Assembly (NCBI RefSeq): GCF_030272615.1
Contig: NC_081413.1
Span: 442,267,038 to 442,331,037, forward strand
Source of the DNA: Cryptomeria japonica
Taxonomy: Eukaryota > Streptophyta > Pinopsida > Cupressales > Cupressaceae
Direction: 5' to 3'
Length of the DNA: 64,000 bases
The position numbers and the translations under genes were made by a program. How positions within the stretch are numbered: the first letter of the stretch is position 1; each line of letters opens with the position of its first letter. Positions 21,442 through 33,929 of the stretch are shown here, one piece after another. The notes below the pieces were generated by a model. That model was not told the origin of the DNA. It saw nothing but the letters and a program-made list of their open reading frames with translations, and made no database searches.

Positions 21442-23364
21442 CATTTCAAATGTGAATTCTCAATCAAGTGCATCATTCTCAACGATAAATGTTAAAGAGC
21501 ACCAACATGGGCTATACCAATAATGTCAAGTGTCTCAACACCTATTCAAACACAAGTTCCTCATACAACAAGTGCCATCAGTTTCCTATTCCATGGGATC
21601 TAAATATAGCCATTAGAATACAAACCTGGGTTCCTCTAATACAATTACGACCTAGTCAAACATGGGTTCCCATGTTGCCTATTTTATAGTACCTAGAGGA
21701 ACTCATAACACACAGAATTATAGTTATAGTACCTTTCAACAACTTCCTAGTTATACTACCATGAATCCTTTTGTGGGAAATATACATATGAAAAGTGTAC
21801 CCCTGACTCAAACAAATATTCTATCCCAACAAGTACAAAATCTACAATAACAAACGACAACTATGCAAACCAGTAACAATAAAAAGAGATACACAATGCA
21901 GGAGTTGCATCCTTATCCTTTTGATCACACATTATACATGTCGCCTTTACCACCATATTTTGAAACACCAAAATTTGATAGATATCAACGGAAAGGTGAT
22001 CCTAGAGATCACATTAGAGAGTTTTTCATGACATGTATAGAGGTTGCAACTAAAGACACTTATCTGATGAGACTATTTCCTAAAAGTCTAGGAGGCTCAA
22101 CCTTGGAGTCGTTTTCACATCTACCACCAACTATCACATCATGGGGTGAATTAGCTAAACATTTCATTGCTAACTTCTCACATAACATTGAAACCCCAAT
22201 CACTTTGATGGACTTGTGTGCTACAAAACAATATGAGAATGAAACATTCGCATCCTTCATACAACAATGGAGAGCTCTATAATGCAAGACTATTATCCCA
22301 GAAATAGAGAAAGTTGACATGTTTATAGAAAAATTAATCCCTAAAATCAAGTATTCGATACAAATGTAATGTTTGACCACATTTAAACAAATCACTGAAA
22401 AAAGCCCTAAAGTGTGAGAAAGGACTAGTAGAACAAGGTCTCATAAAATATGGCAATAACAACAACAATGATAAATCCAAATTTTGGTCGAAAAACAAAA
22501 AAGTAACAAACGATGGTGTTGTAGACATCGTACAGTGAACATAACTCAACCGATTTTGTCATTACAAGGTGCAAGTCAATCATTTAGTTGACATATAGAG
22601 AACAACACTGTATCGACCAATGTAAACATTGCACAAACTATGAACACAAAATTCCCAAGGATAAATGATCCAAAAAGGAATTACACACCTCTAGGGGAAC
22701 CTATTAAATCAACATTAAAAAAGTTGATATAGACAAACATGATCACTTTCCTAGAAGTAAGAGTATATGAACCAGGTCCTTTTAAACCTACATGGTGGAA
22801 TGATAGTGATTTTTGTGAATATCATCGTACTAGAGGTCACAAAACTACAAGTTTCTATAAATTGAAAAAAATAATCCAAGACATGATTGAGCAAGGTGAA
22901 ATCACGATTGACACCAACAAAACTTCAGCAAATATGAATCATACAATATTTAAGGATCCATTTGTCAAATATGATAAAGGGAAGGCATATACATCGAGAA
23001 CACAAGATAATACAACTAACTACAAAAAGGTCTCATACAACTATACTTTTCATGCCATTAGCTCAGGAGATGTAGTACATGATGATTCACAAGAAGCACT
23101 TGATAATGATGAGAAATATCAAGAGAATTACAATGATGATAACCAAATTTCCATGCTATCAGAAGCACTGAAATATGATGAAGACAAGAATCTATGTCTT
23201 ATGGACTGGGGGAATGAGGAACCGTTTCATTCAGGATGGTTTGAAGATGAACTTATAGCACATATCATGAATGTCAAACTTGTGCATGATGACTATAGAG
23301 AGGGATATGAAATAAACCTTGATATCACAACATATGTTACAGACAGTTCCTTCCCAAGAAATTA
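21442..23364 (+). pseudogene. gag: Gypsy-A gag, main part
   Basis: Continues the gag begun at 13284. The capsid region (about 21880-22290) matches Gypsy-B block for block: LHPYPFDHTLYMSPLP, FETPKFDRYQRKGDPRDHI, TYLMRLFPKSL, TLMDLCATKQYENETFASF. The C-terminal finger region WWNDSDFCEYHRTRGHKT, followed by LKKIIQDMIEQGEI, lies at about 22796-22905; here the last Cys is replaced (SFYKL). Stops and frameshifts break the region between 22282 and 22739. Gag forms the particle and selects RNA. It is non-functional as it stands. Confidence 0.85.
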
Positions 23365-24201
23365 AATAGTAGCTACAATCATGATAACTCTGTGAGATAG
23401 AGACTATGTAGTAGTTACTCGCAGATCTAAAGTAACTTTACAAGGAGTACCATCAAACCCACCACCAACAGTAGGGACGTATAATTTTGTTGAGAAACTC
23501 AAGAAAACCTTGACACAGATATCACTCTTTAAACTATTGCATTTATCACCAACTCATAAAGCTATCTTGAATAAAGAACTTCAAGATTCAGTAGTTGATA
23601 GAGATATAGATGAAAATGCCCTCCAATCCATGGTGGGGAATTTGGCACAGGGTCCTTGTATTGCGTTCATAGAATAGGATATTCCTAGTGATAGACTTCT
23701 CCATAATGACTTACTACATCTAGAAGCTTACATACATAAGAGAAGATTCAGAAAAGTACCTATAGATGGAGGAGTTGGTCTCAACATTTGTACATTAAAG
23801 CTAGTTAAGGCATTGGGATATCCTTAGATTCATATTGATCCTTCAAAAAGAATAAACATCAAATAATATGATGATGAAGACCATCCTTTAGAAGGTATAG
23901 TTACACTACCAGTACAAGTAGGACCTATAACAATAGAGGTTAATTTCCAAGTGTTGGACAAAGAACTAGGGTACAACATGTTATTTGGCCACCCATGGAT
24001 TCATACCATGCAAGCCGTACCATTAACATTTCATCAATGTGTTAAATTCCCATACAATGGCATTGAAATCACCATAAAAGGTGATCCAAATCCATTACAA
24101 CACTGTAATCACTTGAAGGCAAGTGTAGATAACCATGTACCTATTAATCAAACAACACCCCTCACTACACAAATGGAGTCATTAATAGTCACAAAAATAT
24201 A
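23365..24201 (+). pseudogene. Gypsy-A retropepsin
   Basis: Protease region between gag and RT. The active site reads VPIDGGVGLNICTLKLVKAL (about 23758-23817), using Asp-Gly-Gly, the same form as Gypsy-B at 59735-59760. The flap and end region follow as GIVTLPVQVGPITIEVNF, LGYNMLFGHPWIHTMQAVP and [15 protein letters not shown]. Stops are mostly TAG (IE*DI, YP*IH), with one TAA. It would process the polyprotein in the particle if repaired; as seen it is inactive. Confidence 0.85.
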
Positions 24202-25667
24202 GATCAATTCACCTACAACATCTTCTTTGCAGGTTAAGGATATTGGTTGTGGGGAATACTCTATTTCAAGTACCTCAAATGTAAAATAATTATCTCTTTC
24301 TCCATGGTCTTTTGGAAAACCTCAAAACATAGTAATTAAATAAGATAAAGGAAAAAAAATAGTCAGATACTTAGATTCATGCTCTCTCGTTAGGTGGGGA
24401 GATTTACAAGAAGAATCTCTGAATGAAGATGTCAATCACTGGATATACAAAGAAGAAGATGACATGACAATTCCTAGGTTACCTTTAGATCAGTATGGAA
24501 ATGGATTCAAGATTCTACAAAAACATGGGTATGATGATACCACAGGCTTGGGATTACAAAAGAAAGGAAGAGTAGAATCTATTGTACTGAATGAAAATCC
24601 AATGAATCAAGTGTTAGGATATAAAAATGTACCAAATATAATAGAAGCAAGACAACACACATTAGATATAGTGAACAAACCAAGGCTATCATCCGAGTAC
24701 ATATATCAAAGTCACTTGTCAACACGAGTGTTTCCCTCTTCATCTCAGACAAGTAAGAAAGTACCAACATCACCTAGTACCAAATCAGATGGTGAAGATA
24801 TGAGACAACTTCTACAAGAACCTAGCACCGATTCACTCAGCAATACAGTATCTGAAACATCCACACAAGCAACTATGGTAACATACATAGGATCAACACC
24901 AGTAAATGAGCCTAATCCTTGGTGGTTGTCAATACTTTTTCCAAGGGAAATAGCTCAAGCTCCACCCAATGAATCAAATGAAGAAAGACTACAATGACAT
25001 ACTAGGTTTAAGAAGGGTGACCCCAATACAAAGGAGGCCCACAAATCTACAACAAAATTAGATACAAGAACAAGAGGAGATAAGTGATACAACCTTAGAA
25101 GCTGAAACATACATAGAAAGTGAGATAGATTCTCACAACTATGAATTCCTATCTGATCATGATTCTAGCCCATGAACAATTGACATGATAGAGTATCAAA
25201 AATCACCTATAGATGATGAAAATATACTAGGTCCCTCAAATAACTAGGTATGCATGTTATCAGAATCTGTTAAAATAGAAGGGAGTGATGAACTACCCCT
25301 TGTCTACTCACATTTGATTGATTGGGGATGAGAAGGAAAACCAACTCTAGATTGGTTTGAGAATGATGAATGTGTTGCAGAATTCCTTGGTGTGAGAGAA
25401 GGATTTCAACAAGGTGATCACAAGGCAGGATTTGTTGTAGACTTGGATAGAACAACATACTTTGGAGAGGCATGTGCCTCTATGTTAGAAGATATGGATC
25501 AAAGAGATTGCAATGAAAAGAGTGGGTTAGATAATCTACCTATTGAAAAAGAGAATTCAACATTACTCATGGAAGAAACTGAAGAAGTAAATATAGAAGA
25601 AGGAGAAGTTGTACATAATATCCACTTAGCAAAATCATTAAACTAGGAAGAAAAGGACAAATTTATA
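24202..25667 (+). pseudogene. Gypsy-A protease-RT linker with G-patch
   Basis: Poorly conserved acidic linker of the polyprotein. A G-patch-like motif stands out at about 24494-24580: YGNGFKILQKHGYDDTTGLG, then LQKKGRVESI, followed by VLGYKNVPNI. The equivalent piece in Gypsy-B is at about 58990-59090 (- strand). G-patches bind nucleic acids and are known from betaretroviral proteases and some plant gypsy elements. The remainder (25000-25667) is Glu- and Asp-rich with several stops and no other domain that I can name. Confidence 0.75.
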
Positions 25668-27070
25668 TTGTTTTTCAATCAACATCCTATCAATTTTTCT
25701 TAGTCCTATGCAGATATGCCAAGCTTAGATCTGGAATTGGTGTTACATCATTTACCATTGCTACCAGGAATCAAACCGTACACACAAAAGCTAAGAAAAA
25801 TGCATCCACACATTTGATTACTGGTCAAAATAGAACTCCAAAAGCTTCTAGATGTGGGCTTCATTTGACCTATTGACTATGTAGAATGGATAACCAATCT
25901 GGTACCTGTGACTAAGCCCACTGGGGACATAAGAATCTGTACTGACTTTCGAGATCTAAACAAATCATGTCCTAAGGATGATTTCCCTTTACCCAACATA
26001 GACATGATAGTTGACTTGACTGCTGGGAATGAAATGCTTTCATTAATGGATGGTTTCTTAGGATACAACTAGATCAAGATTGCACCATAAGATAAACACA
26101 AGATGACATTTACCTATCCATGTGGAACATACTACTGCAACGTCATGCCGTTTGGTCTTAAGAATGCAGGAGCAACATATCAAAGAGCTACGATGACACT
26201 ATTTCATGACATGATCCACAATATCATGGAAGACTATGTGGATGATCTAATGGCTAAATCACAGATAAGAGAAGGTCACCTTGAAGTCCTTACAAAGATA
26301 TTTGATTGATTAGAGAAATACAATGTCAGGTTAAATCCAAAAAAGTGTGTGATTGGTATAACAACAGGCAAACTTTTAGGATTTATTGTGTCTAACAGAG
26401 GAATTGAAGTAGATCCTGCAAAGGTCAAAGAAATCATGGATATGAAACCTCCATCAACACTCAAGCAATTAAGAGGGTTACAAGGAAGACTACAATCTAT
26501 AAGGAGGTTCATAGCACAACTAGCAGATAAATGTCATCCATTTTAGTATTTACTTAGAAAATGAGTTACCTTCAAATGGACAGAATAGTGCCAAGAAGCT
26601 TTTCAAGCTTTAAAAGATTATCTTCTGAATACTTCGGTATTAGTTCCACGTACTCAAGGAAATCTGCTACTACTATATATATCAACAACAAACTCATCTT
26701 TAGGAGTCTTGTTGGCACAACATGATGATCAAGGAAAGGAAAGAACAATCTACTATATAAGTAGAACCCTAATTGAATATGAGCTTAATTACACTCTTAT
26801 AGAACAAGCATGTCTAGCAATGATTTTTGCATCTCAGAAGCTTAGACATTATATGTTGAGTCACAAAGTCCAACTCATCGCATGTTTTGATCCACTCTAA
26901 TATTTGTTAAGAAGAGCAACATTGACTTGAAGATTGGCCAAGTGGGTCATGATTTTAAGTGAGTTTGATATAGAGTATGTGGACATAAAGGCAATCAAAG
27001 GGCATATTATAGAAGATCAGTTAGCAGAGGCTCCCTTGCAAGATAGTCACCTGCTACTAATAGACTTTCC
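25668..27070 (+). pseudogene. pol: Gypsy-A reverse transcriptase and first RNase H
   Basis: RT is recognisable from LPGIKPYTQKLRKMHPHI through IRICTDFRDLNKSCPKDDFP, SLMDGFLGYN, MPFGLKNAGATYQRA and the intact catalytic YVDDLMAKS (about 26237-26263), to VRLNPKKCVIGITTGKLLGF. RNase H follows with LLLLYISTTNSSLGVLLAQ and FASQKLRHYMLSH. The MPFGLKNAGATYQRAM form and the tandem RNase H layout fit the Tat lineage. About a dozen stops (TAG most often) and no clean frame. The usual product copies element RNA to DNA in the particle. Confidence 0.9.
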
Positions 27071-27264
27071 TAATGAATCAGACTTTCATCGCCCCTCAAG
27101 GTGATTCTATCCCTAAGTCATTTAGAATAAATTTTCCCTATACGAACAATATAGCTGAATATGAAGCTCTCATCATAGAACTTTGTACCACTGTACAATG
27201 GAGGATAAAAGAATTACAAGTCTACGGTGACTTACAACTGATTGTAAATCAAGTCAATGATGAC
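27071..27264 (+). pseudogene. Gypsy-A second (archaeal-type) RNase H, first half
   Basis: Frame with FIAPQGDSIPKSFRINFPYT, NNIAEYEALIIEL and LQVYGDLQLIVNQVNDD, as in Gypsy-B at 53862-54330. The first block, which should hold the catalytic YFDGS, is missing: PNESDF is joined almost directly to the later PQGDS block, a deletion of some tens of bases with a frame change. The domain is cut at 27264 by the LARD and resumes at 45020 (YNTKDDKLLPYKQIVEDYKE), which proves the insertion. Confidence 0.85.
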
Positions 27265-28805
27265 TGTATGTTGGAAATGTGGTATCAGCCTGCAAGAGGA
27301 GAAAACAATTCAAACACACACATGAAACATTGCATTAGAGATTACAAATCCAAACAAAACAAAGTTAAATGAATCTAAACTCTTTAAAATCATTCCATGT
27401 TCCTCTATCTCCAAGGATATTCAAGATTCAAGGTGGCTCTCGGCTTGGAAGAGCACTTGATTCTATAAGATTAAAACCTAAAGAATGATATTTAAATGAT
27501 TCTAAGATCTAAATGGAATGCAACCAAGATCTTAGTAAATGATAATATGAGATGATGAAGATAAAATGCAAAACTAGATGATTAAGATTCAGATGAGTTC
27601 CAAATTGAAAGCTAAGATGATTCTATATGAGTTAATTAAGCTAAGAAAAGATATGCATCTAAGCTAAATGAAACTAAAATTATATGATATGAATTCTTGA
27701 TACTTGAAGATGGCAAACAAAGCTCCTTAACCTGCAAAATGACTATAAGTTTGATGCACAAAAGACTTGATTATTTTGAAGAAGGAATGGGCTCTATTTA
27801 TAGGGGAAATAGGGCAATGGAGGGTTGAGATTGAATAATCTCAACAAGGGATAGGATTGAAAGTTAATCAATCCATGTTTATAATTCTCACCAATGAAAT
27901 GGTGACAATTATCAACAAGGGGTTGCTTGAGAGGATATGAAAGAAGCATTAAATGCTTGAGAAGACATGAAGGTTACCTTAGGAGGTAAGGGTTAAGGTT
28001 AAGTTAGGGTTATCCAATAGATAAAGATTTTACCCAAGAGGTAAACTCTTGTGCAATGGTTAAGGAAATAACCAAGGTTAAAGCCATGAATGCTTAATGA
28101 GACCCTTGGGTTAGATGAGTGTCAAGTTAGAGGAAAGTCTTTAACCATGCAAGAAGGTTGAGTTAACCATTAATGGTTATGTAAGAGACTTAAATGGTTT
28201 GGAAGACTTTGAGTGTTAACTTTTTGAGGACATAAAGCCTTTAATGGTTTTTAAAGACTTTGGAGGCTTTGAGAAGTGACTTCTCTTTGCTTAGGATTGT
28301 GACAATATTTAGGAGATGGATTAGGCTAAATTGGTAGTAATTAGAAGAATATAGAAGGGGCTTAGGAGGCAAGGGGAAGATGTAGGAAAATGCAAGTGGA
28401 TGAGGGAAAATAGGCAATTTTTGGTAATAAAAGATTTATTTTAGCCAAATAGGGGATGCAACTTGCATTTGTAGGATTTTTCTAGTGGGGGAATTTTTAA
28501 ATAAATTTAGTTTTTTTTAAATTGCAAAGGAGATTTTAATTAAATGTAGATTTAATTAAAATGGGAAAGGGGATAAATTGATATTTTTAATTAAATGTGA
28601 ATTTAATTAAAATGGCTAGAGGGGGGGTATTTAATTAAATGTCTTAGATAGAAGAAGGGTATATTATTTCAATCTAAATTTAATTAATAGGCAATTAGAA
28701 GAATATGGATATTAATTAAATCTTAATTTTATTAATTGGAAGACTAAAGAATGATTAAATGAATAAAATTCACTTAATTCATTGTGTAACTTTTAGGTGT
28801 CTACA
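27265..28805 (-). repeat. LARD 3' LTR
   Basis: 1541 bp; in element orientation it starts TGTAGACACCTAAAAGTTAC. It aligns with 43525-45014 throughout, with about 6% differences in the ~175 bp I compared and some indels. The inner 15 bases at the left edge differ from the other LTR mostly by transitions, so the exact left boundary rests on the ATGAC duplication. Confidence 0.85.
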
Positions 28806-28830
28806 TTTTGCCCCTCTTTGAGTTAACACG
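28806..28830 (-). promoter_or_regulatory. LARD polypurine tract
   Basis: On the - strand this reads TCAAAGAGGGGCAAAA immediately before the LTR start. The equivalent tract in Gypsy-B at 48049-48070 is nearly identical (AAATAGGGGCAAAA). Confidence 0.8.
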
Positions 28831-29218
28831 TGACCACATGTTGATTCAAAGAAAAATGCTTAATTTATCGTCAAAATTATCGATATGATGTCCTAGATAT
28901 GAAGAATTGATTTGATATGAAAAGTTGATATGAAATTGATGTCCATATTTGATATGACTCCCGAGATATGAAGAATTGATTTGATATGAAAAATCGATAT
29001 GAGACTGATTTTGATATGAAATTGATGTTGATATTCGATATGATGGCCCAGATGTAGATTTGATGAACGATATTGGTGATGCCCCCTCAGGAGATAAATT
29101 GAGAAAATTATGATTTCTAGGGCAGTGTCGTGATGTAGGATGATTTTCAAAAGTTGGATGATTTAAATTGTTAAATTTTTTGATATTTATCTGCCGATAA
29201 ATTTTTAAAAGGAATATC

Positions 29219-29530
29219 GAAGAAATGAGGAAGACTAATGTGGGCATAGCGCGTACATGCCCCACATGTCCACTGGATGTTGAAGAAATGAGAGAGACTA
29301 ATGTGGGCATAGTGTATACATGCTCCACACATCCATTGAATGTTGAACAAATGAGGAAGACCAATGTGGGCATAGCGCGTACATGGCCCACACATCCCCT
29401 GAATGTTGAAGAAATAAGGAAGACCAATGTGGGCATAGTGCGTACATGCCCCACACGTCCATCGAACTTGAAAAAATGAGCAAGACCAATATGGTAATGG
29501 CATGTACATGCCCGACATGTCCACTAAAGT
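29219..29530. repeat. 63-bp tandem repeat, five units
   Basis: Units start near 29219, 29282, 29345, 29408 and 29470. Core: GAGGAAGACTAATGTGGGCA, then TAGCGCGTACATGCCCCACA. The unit is 63 bp, i.e. 21 codons, so frames stay open through the array on both strands. On the - strand (element sense) this gives four 21-residue repeats of the type HVRAMPTLVFLISSTFNGCV. Confidence 0.85.
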
Positions 29531-29672
29531 TGCATTGGTATGAATCCTGATGGTCGATATTGATCTTGATTTTTGATATGAGTCAAAGGTCGATATGGGT
29601 CCTGATTGTCTAGATTACCCAATATAAGACCAATCTGTCTGGTTTCGAGTGTACCTATCCTTGTATAAGACA

Positions 29673-29745
29673 TGTTGATGTTGATGTTGATGTTGATGTT
29701 GATGTTGATGTTGATGTTGATGTTGATGTTGATGTTGATGTTGAT
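29673..29745. repeat. (TGTTGA)12 microsatellite
   Basis: About twelve perfect copies of TGTTGA. A region of about 70 bp just before it (GATCTGTCTGGTTT-type, 29615-29672) recurs at about 29812-29870 with only a few hexamers, so the array has expanded within one copy of a local duplication. Confidence 0.9.
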
Positions 29746-30213
29746 AGATGGATTAATTAACAAGACTCAATGATTGATAGAAATGTCTTGTTTCAAAGAG
29801 TAAGTACCCTGTATAAGATCGATCTGTCTGGTTTTGAGTGTGCCTATCCCTATATAAGACATGTTTGATGTTGATGTTGATTTTGAGTGATGAATTGATT
29901 AACAAGACATGTGATCAGTTTGATTGTAGACTTTGAGAGTTTTCCTATTGTTGATTTGATTTGATGGGCCATGCATTTATGCTTTGATTTTCAATTTTTA
30001 TTTGATTTTTACTTTTTGGATATTTTGATATTTTGATTTTTTGGATTAGAAGAAAGATGTATTTGGTTTCCCTAATGTATAGCAAGACAAGTAATATTAT
30101 GAATGGATGATTGAACCATTGAGGTGGAAATGTATTTTTGTGTCCATAGTTTTGATCAAGATCAAGGATGGAAAAGGGAATATGGATAGAGATAGGATAT
30201 GGATAGCACTAGA

Positions 30214-30535
30214 TGATGGAAGTAATGAATAGATAGGATAAGGGATATGGATTAGAGGATATGGATGAGGTGAAGAAATATCATAGATAGCACTAGATGA
30301 TAGAAGAAATGAATAGATAGGATAAGGGATATGGATTAGAGGATATGGATGAGGTGAAGCAAGATCATAGATAGCACTAGATGATAGAAGCTATGAATAG
30401 ATAGGATAGATGGTATGGATAAAGAGAAGCAAGATCATACATAGCACTGGATGATAGAAGAAATGAATAGATAGGATAAGGGGTATGGATTAGAGGATAT
30501 GGATGAGGTGAAGCAAGATCATAGATAATGATGAA
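30214..30535. repeat. tandem repeat of about 84 bp, four units
   Basis: Purine-rich units with GATAGAAGAAATGAATAGAT, AGGATAAGGGATATGGATTA, GAGGATATGGATGAGGTGAA and GCAAGATCATAGATAGCACT. The third unit is shortened. Confidence 0.85.
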
Positions 30536-31869
30536 GTTAGATAGGGTAATTGATATTGGAGGAAGGATAATGGGAGATATAGTAGGAAGAATAGAGTGGA
30601 TAAACTTTTCCCCCAAGCATAGAGGTTTCCATTTGTGAAGAGGTGATATGTAATATTGTCACAACATCTAGCACCACCCAAATAAGTGTTCCTAAACTTT
30701 TCAAAGATAGAGACCCAACCCACACTTAGAACCTCTGGAAAATTCAACTGAAAATTTCTAGAAATTCGGAAATAGACTGAAAAGGGAAGAAGAATCTCAA
30801 ATTGGATCAAGTTACTTAGTCTTTGATTACCCATGTGTGTGCAAGTGGGTTCATTCTGGCTAATATGATCATTGTAATCTTCAGAATCCAGCATGGCTAG
30901 CTACATGAGTTACCCTGACTTCAAAAGCATCCTGGATAGAGCCTCGCTGCCAGCAAGAATCCATAGCCCCGATGAGGTTATCGTTGTAATCTCACAAATA
31001 TTTCTCAATTGCCAGCTAGGCATCCATAGCCTCGATGGAGTTACTTGCATGTTCCCATAGCCAAGCATTTTGATATTGCTTTTTTTTTTCTTTTTTTTTT
31101 CTTGCTATTTCTTTTATTGCTCGTGCTTTTGATCTTTTGATATTGTATTTTTGCTCTTTATTTTTCTTCCATTGGCTTGTAAGTGATGAAACTTACATGG
31201 GTCTGATAATTATAGTGGCACTGAAGCAAGATTTTAGATTTTTCACTAGCCACGTCTTCAACTAAGAGATCACAATGATTTAGAGAAACTGATTAAGTTT
31301 ATGAGATATAGTAATCAAAAGACGACAGGACCAAGATATGATAAGTGGTTCTTTTCTGGATTGAGCATGCATCCCAACCAAAAGAAAATGTCAAAGAGGA
31401 ACAACCTTGGATTCTGAAGTGTTTCACGAATAGATATCTAGGAAAAGGACTGAACATGAGATTTTAGCATGGGCAAGCATGTGACAAAATGGCACAAATT
31501 CCTAATTCACAAATGATGAATCTATGCAAAGGATTGAATGATAGGGATGGAAGGATGGAAAAAGGGTGTTGGATAATAGATAGAATGTTTGAAGATTTAT
31601 GCAAGGATAGATGGAAATGTATTCAAGATGAGTGTTGGTACACAACTCAAGAAGTGATGAAGAGATAGAGGAAAATTAAATTTTGGGACAAAAAGGACCC
31701 AAAATAGATAGAGGAAATGATGGAAGAATAGTTTTGGAAAGATGTTTAGATAGATGGTTGAAAGAAGTTGAAAGATGTGTTCCTTTGTTGATCTTTCTTA
31801 TGGATCATTTGATGTGATGGATTGGTGGATGGAGGGAGGTAAGGACCCAAGATGGATGGAAGGGATGGA

Positions 31870-32100
31870 GAGTTTGACTTTGGAATGAAAGGAGCTAAGA
31901 TAGATTTGGAAGATGAAGAGTTTGACTTTGGAATGAAAGGACCTAAGATAGATTTGGAGGATGAATAGTTTGACTTTAGAATGAAAGGACCTGGAATGGA
32001 TTTGGAGGATGAAAAGTTTGACTTTGGAATGGATTTGGAGGATGAAGAATTTGAATTTGGAATGGAAGGACCTAAAATGGATTTGGAGGATGAAAGGATT
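31870..32100. repeat. 48-bp tandem repeat, about five units
   Basis: Core GTTTGACTTTGGAATGAAAG, then GACCTAAGATAGATTTGGAG. The 48-bp period equals 16 codons; on the + strand the units can be read as FDFGMKGPKIDLEDEE-like repeats with an occasional stop. Probably fortuitous, since the element's sense strand is -. Confidence 0.8.
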
Positions 32101-33929
32101 CCTTGATCTTGATCTTGAATTGGAGTAGGATCATTTGAGTTTGTACTTTCCTCTTGATTTGGAATTACATTAGTGAAGGAGAGGGAATGGATATCATTCT
32201 CTTTCTTAGGAGGTGGATGTTGAATGGGACTCTTCTCTTGAGATAAAAGGGTATCATTGTGGATGGAATACCAAAAGATTAGGGGATCATCATAAGATTA
32301 TTAATAGGTAGGATCTTGATCAAAAATGGGATTAGATTGGGAAGTCATGATATTGTGATCTTGATTTAGGTTAGGCTCATTTCCTTTGACCGAGTTTCCT
32401 TTTTCTTGGTTTGATGATGAATGGTCATATAAATGATCAAAGTTGATGTTTTTGATAGGTTGATGTAGAGAAATTTACTCCTTTTGGTAAGGGCCCTAGG
32501 ACTAGGTTGTCTCTTCTTTAACTTAGTCTTTTGATGAAGACTTCTTCTTCTCAAAATGTGGGGAGTGTTTATACACAAATGATCAATGTTGATGTTGATA
32601 CATTGGATATTGATACTTCGTTTGAATACTCAAGTTTAGTTTATCAAGTAGAGGTTTAGTTCGATTCATGTCCACGACAAAGTGTGTCAAATGATATGGA
32701 TAAAGTCTCCCAATATGGAAACTTGATTTGACAACTTGAGGACCTAACTAGGTATTGTTTTGATAGGATCCGTTGGATGGTGAAAACTTGATCACTGTTT
32801 TGATACTCCCTAATTTTGTTGGATGGAGTCTGATCTCAAGCTAGTTGATGATTTGGGAATTTTCTCATTAATGATCTTTTTTGAACTTTTCTTTTTGGAT
32901 TTGCTAAAGGACCCGAAAGGGTATTTGAAACTGTTGAAATTTTTTTCCCAAAGTGACTGATTAGCTCTTTGTTTTTCACTAATATTGATCATGGGCTAAG
33001 ACAAAGATCCGATGCACTAAAGATAGTTCTCGAAGCACTACAGAATGTTCACAATGCACTATGATGCCTTTCCAACACACTGTTTTAGACTACTTGATAA
33101 TAAATTTGTTGGATAGGTTATGCACTAATTTGTCCCTGTTACGCGCTAATGTTTGATATGCGCTATAGGATATCTTGAACGTGCTAGGTTGATACTTGAA
33201 TGTGCTACATTGATGTTGATAAGTGCTATCTCAATTCTTACCATTATGATACTTATCATGCGCTAATGTGAATAATGAAAGCACTAACAGTTGGTTGAAA
33301 TGCGCTAGGATTTTGTTCCTACATGCTAACTGTCCTAATAATTTTGTTTTGATGTTTTCATTGTAATGTAAAATAACTTTCATGACTTGATGGATACTTC
33401 ATTTTGGATACTCAAGCTTACTAAGTGGAATAGGGGGTTTGTTCAATAGGCCCCTATGACAAAGCACATCAAATTATATGGATAAAGTCTCCCGATATGG
33501 AAACTTGATTTGACTTACTTGAATACGTAGCTAGGTATTATTGTCCTTGAGATAGTTGGATGATAAACTCTTGATAATTTGGTTTGATATTCCCCTAATC
33601 TTGTTGGATGAAATTCTTTCCTAAACATAGTTGAAATTTTGATAACCACCTCAAAGGATGCTTTGTTGGATTTGGAAATATTCCCCACTTTATGATTTTT
33701 CCTTGTTTGAATTGAATTTTGAGTTTGATTGTTTGATACTTTGCAATATATTTTAATATTTGTGACAAGAATACATAGCACACATGAAGATAATGGTCAT
33801 CCTAATGCTAAACATTGAGTGTATGTTCTTTTGAGGATGTGTTCAAATCCCTGATGTTATCACTTGTTTGATTTACAACAAAAGATACATTAGGTAGACT
33901 CTTTATTCAAAGGTCATTGACAATATCAT

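Noticed and set aside
30490-30894. 134-codon - strand ORF in the LARD as a captured gene
   Set aside because: Overlaps the 84-bp repeat array at one end, hydrophobic low-information sequence, no recognisable family.
31870-32100. 16-residue repeat protein (FDFGMKGPKIDLEDEE)
   Set aside because: Antisense to the element, interrupted by stops, and explained by a 48-bp DNA repeat whose length is a multiple of three.
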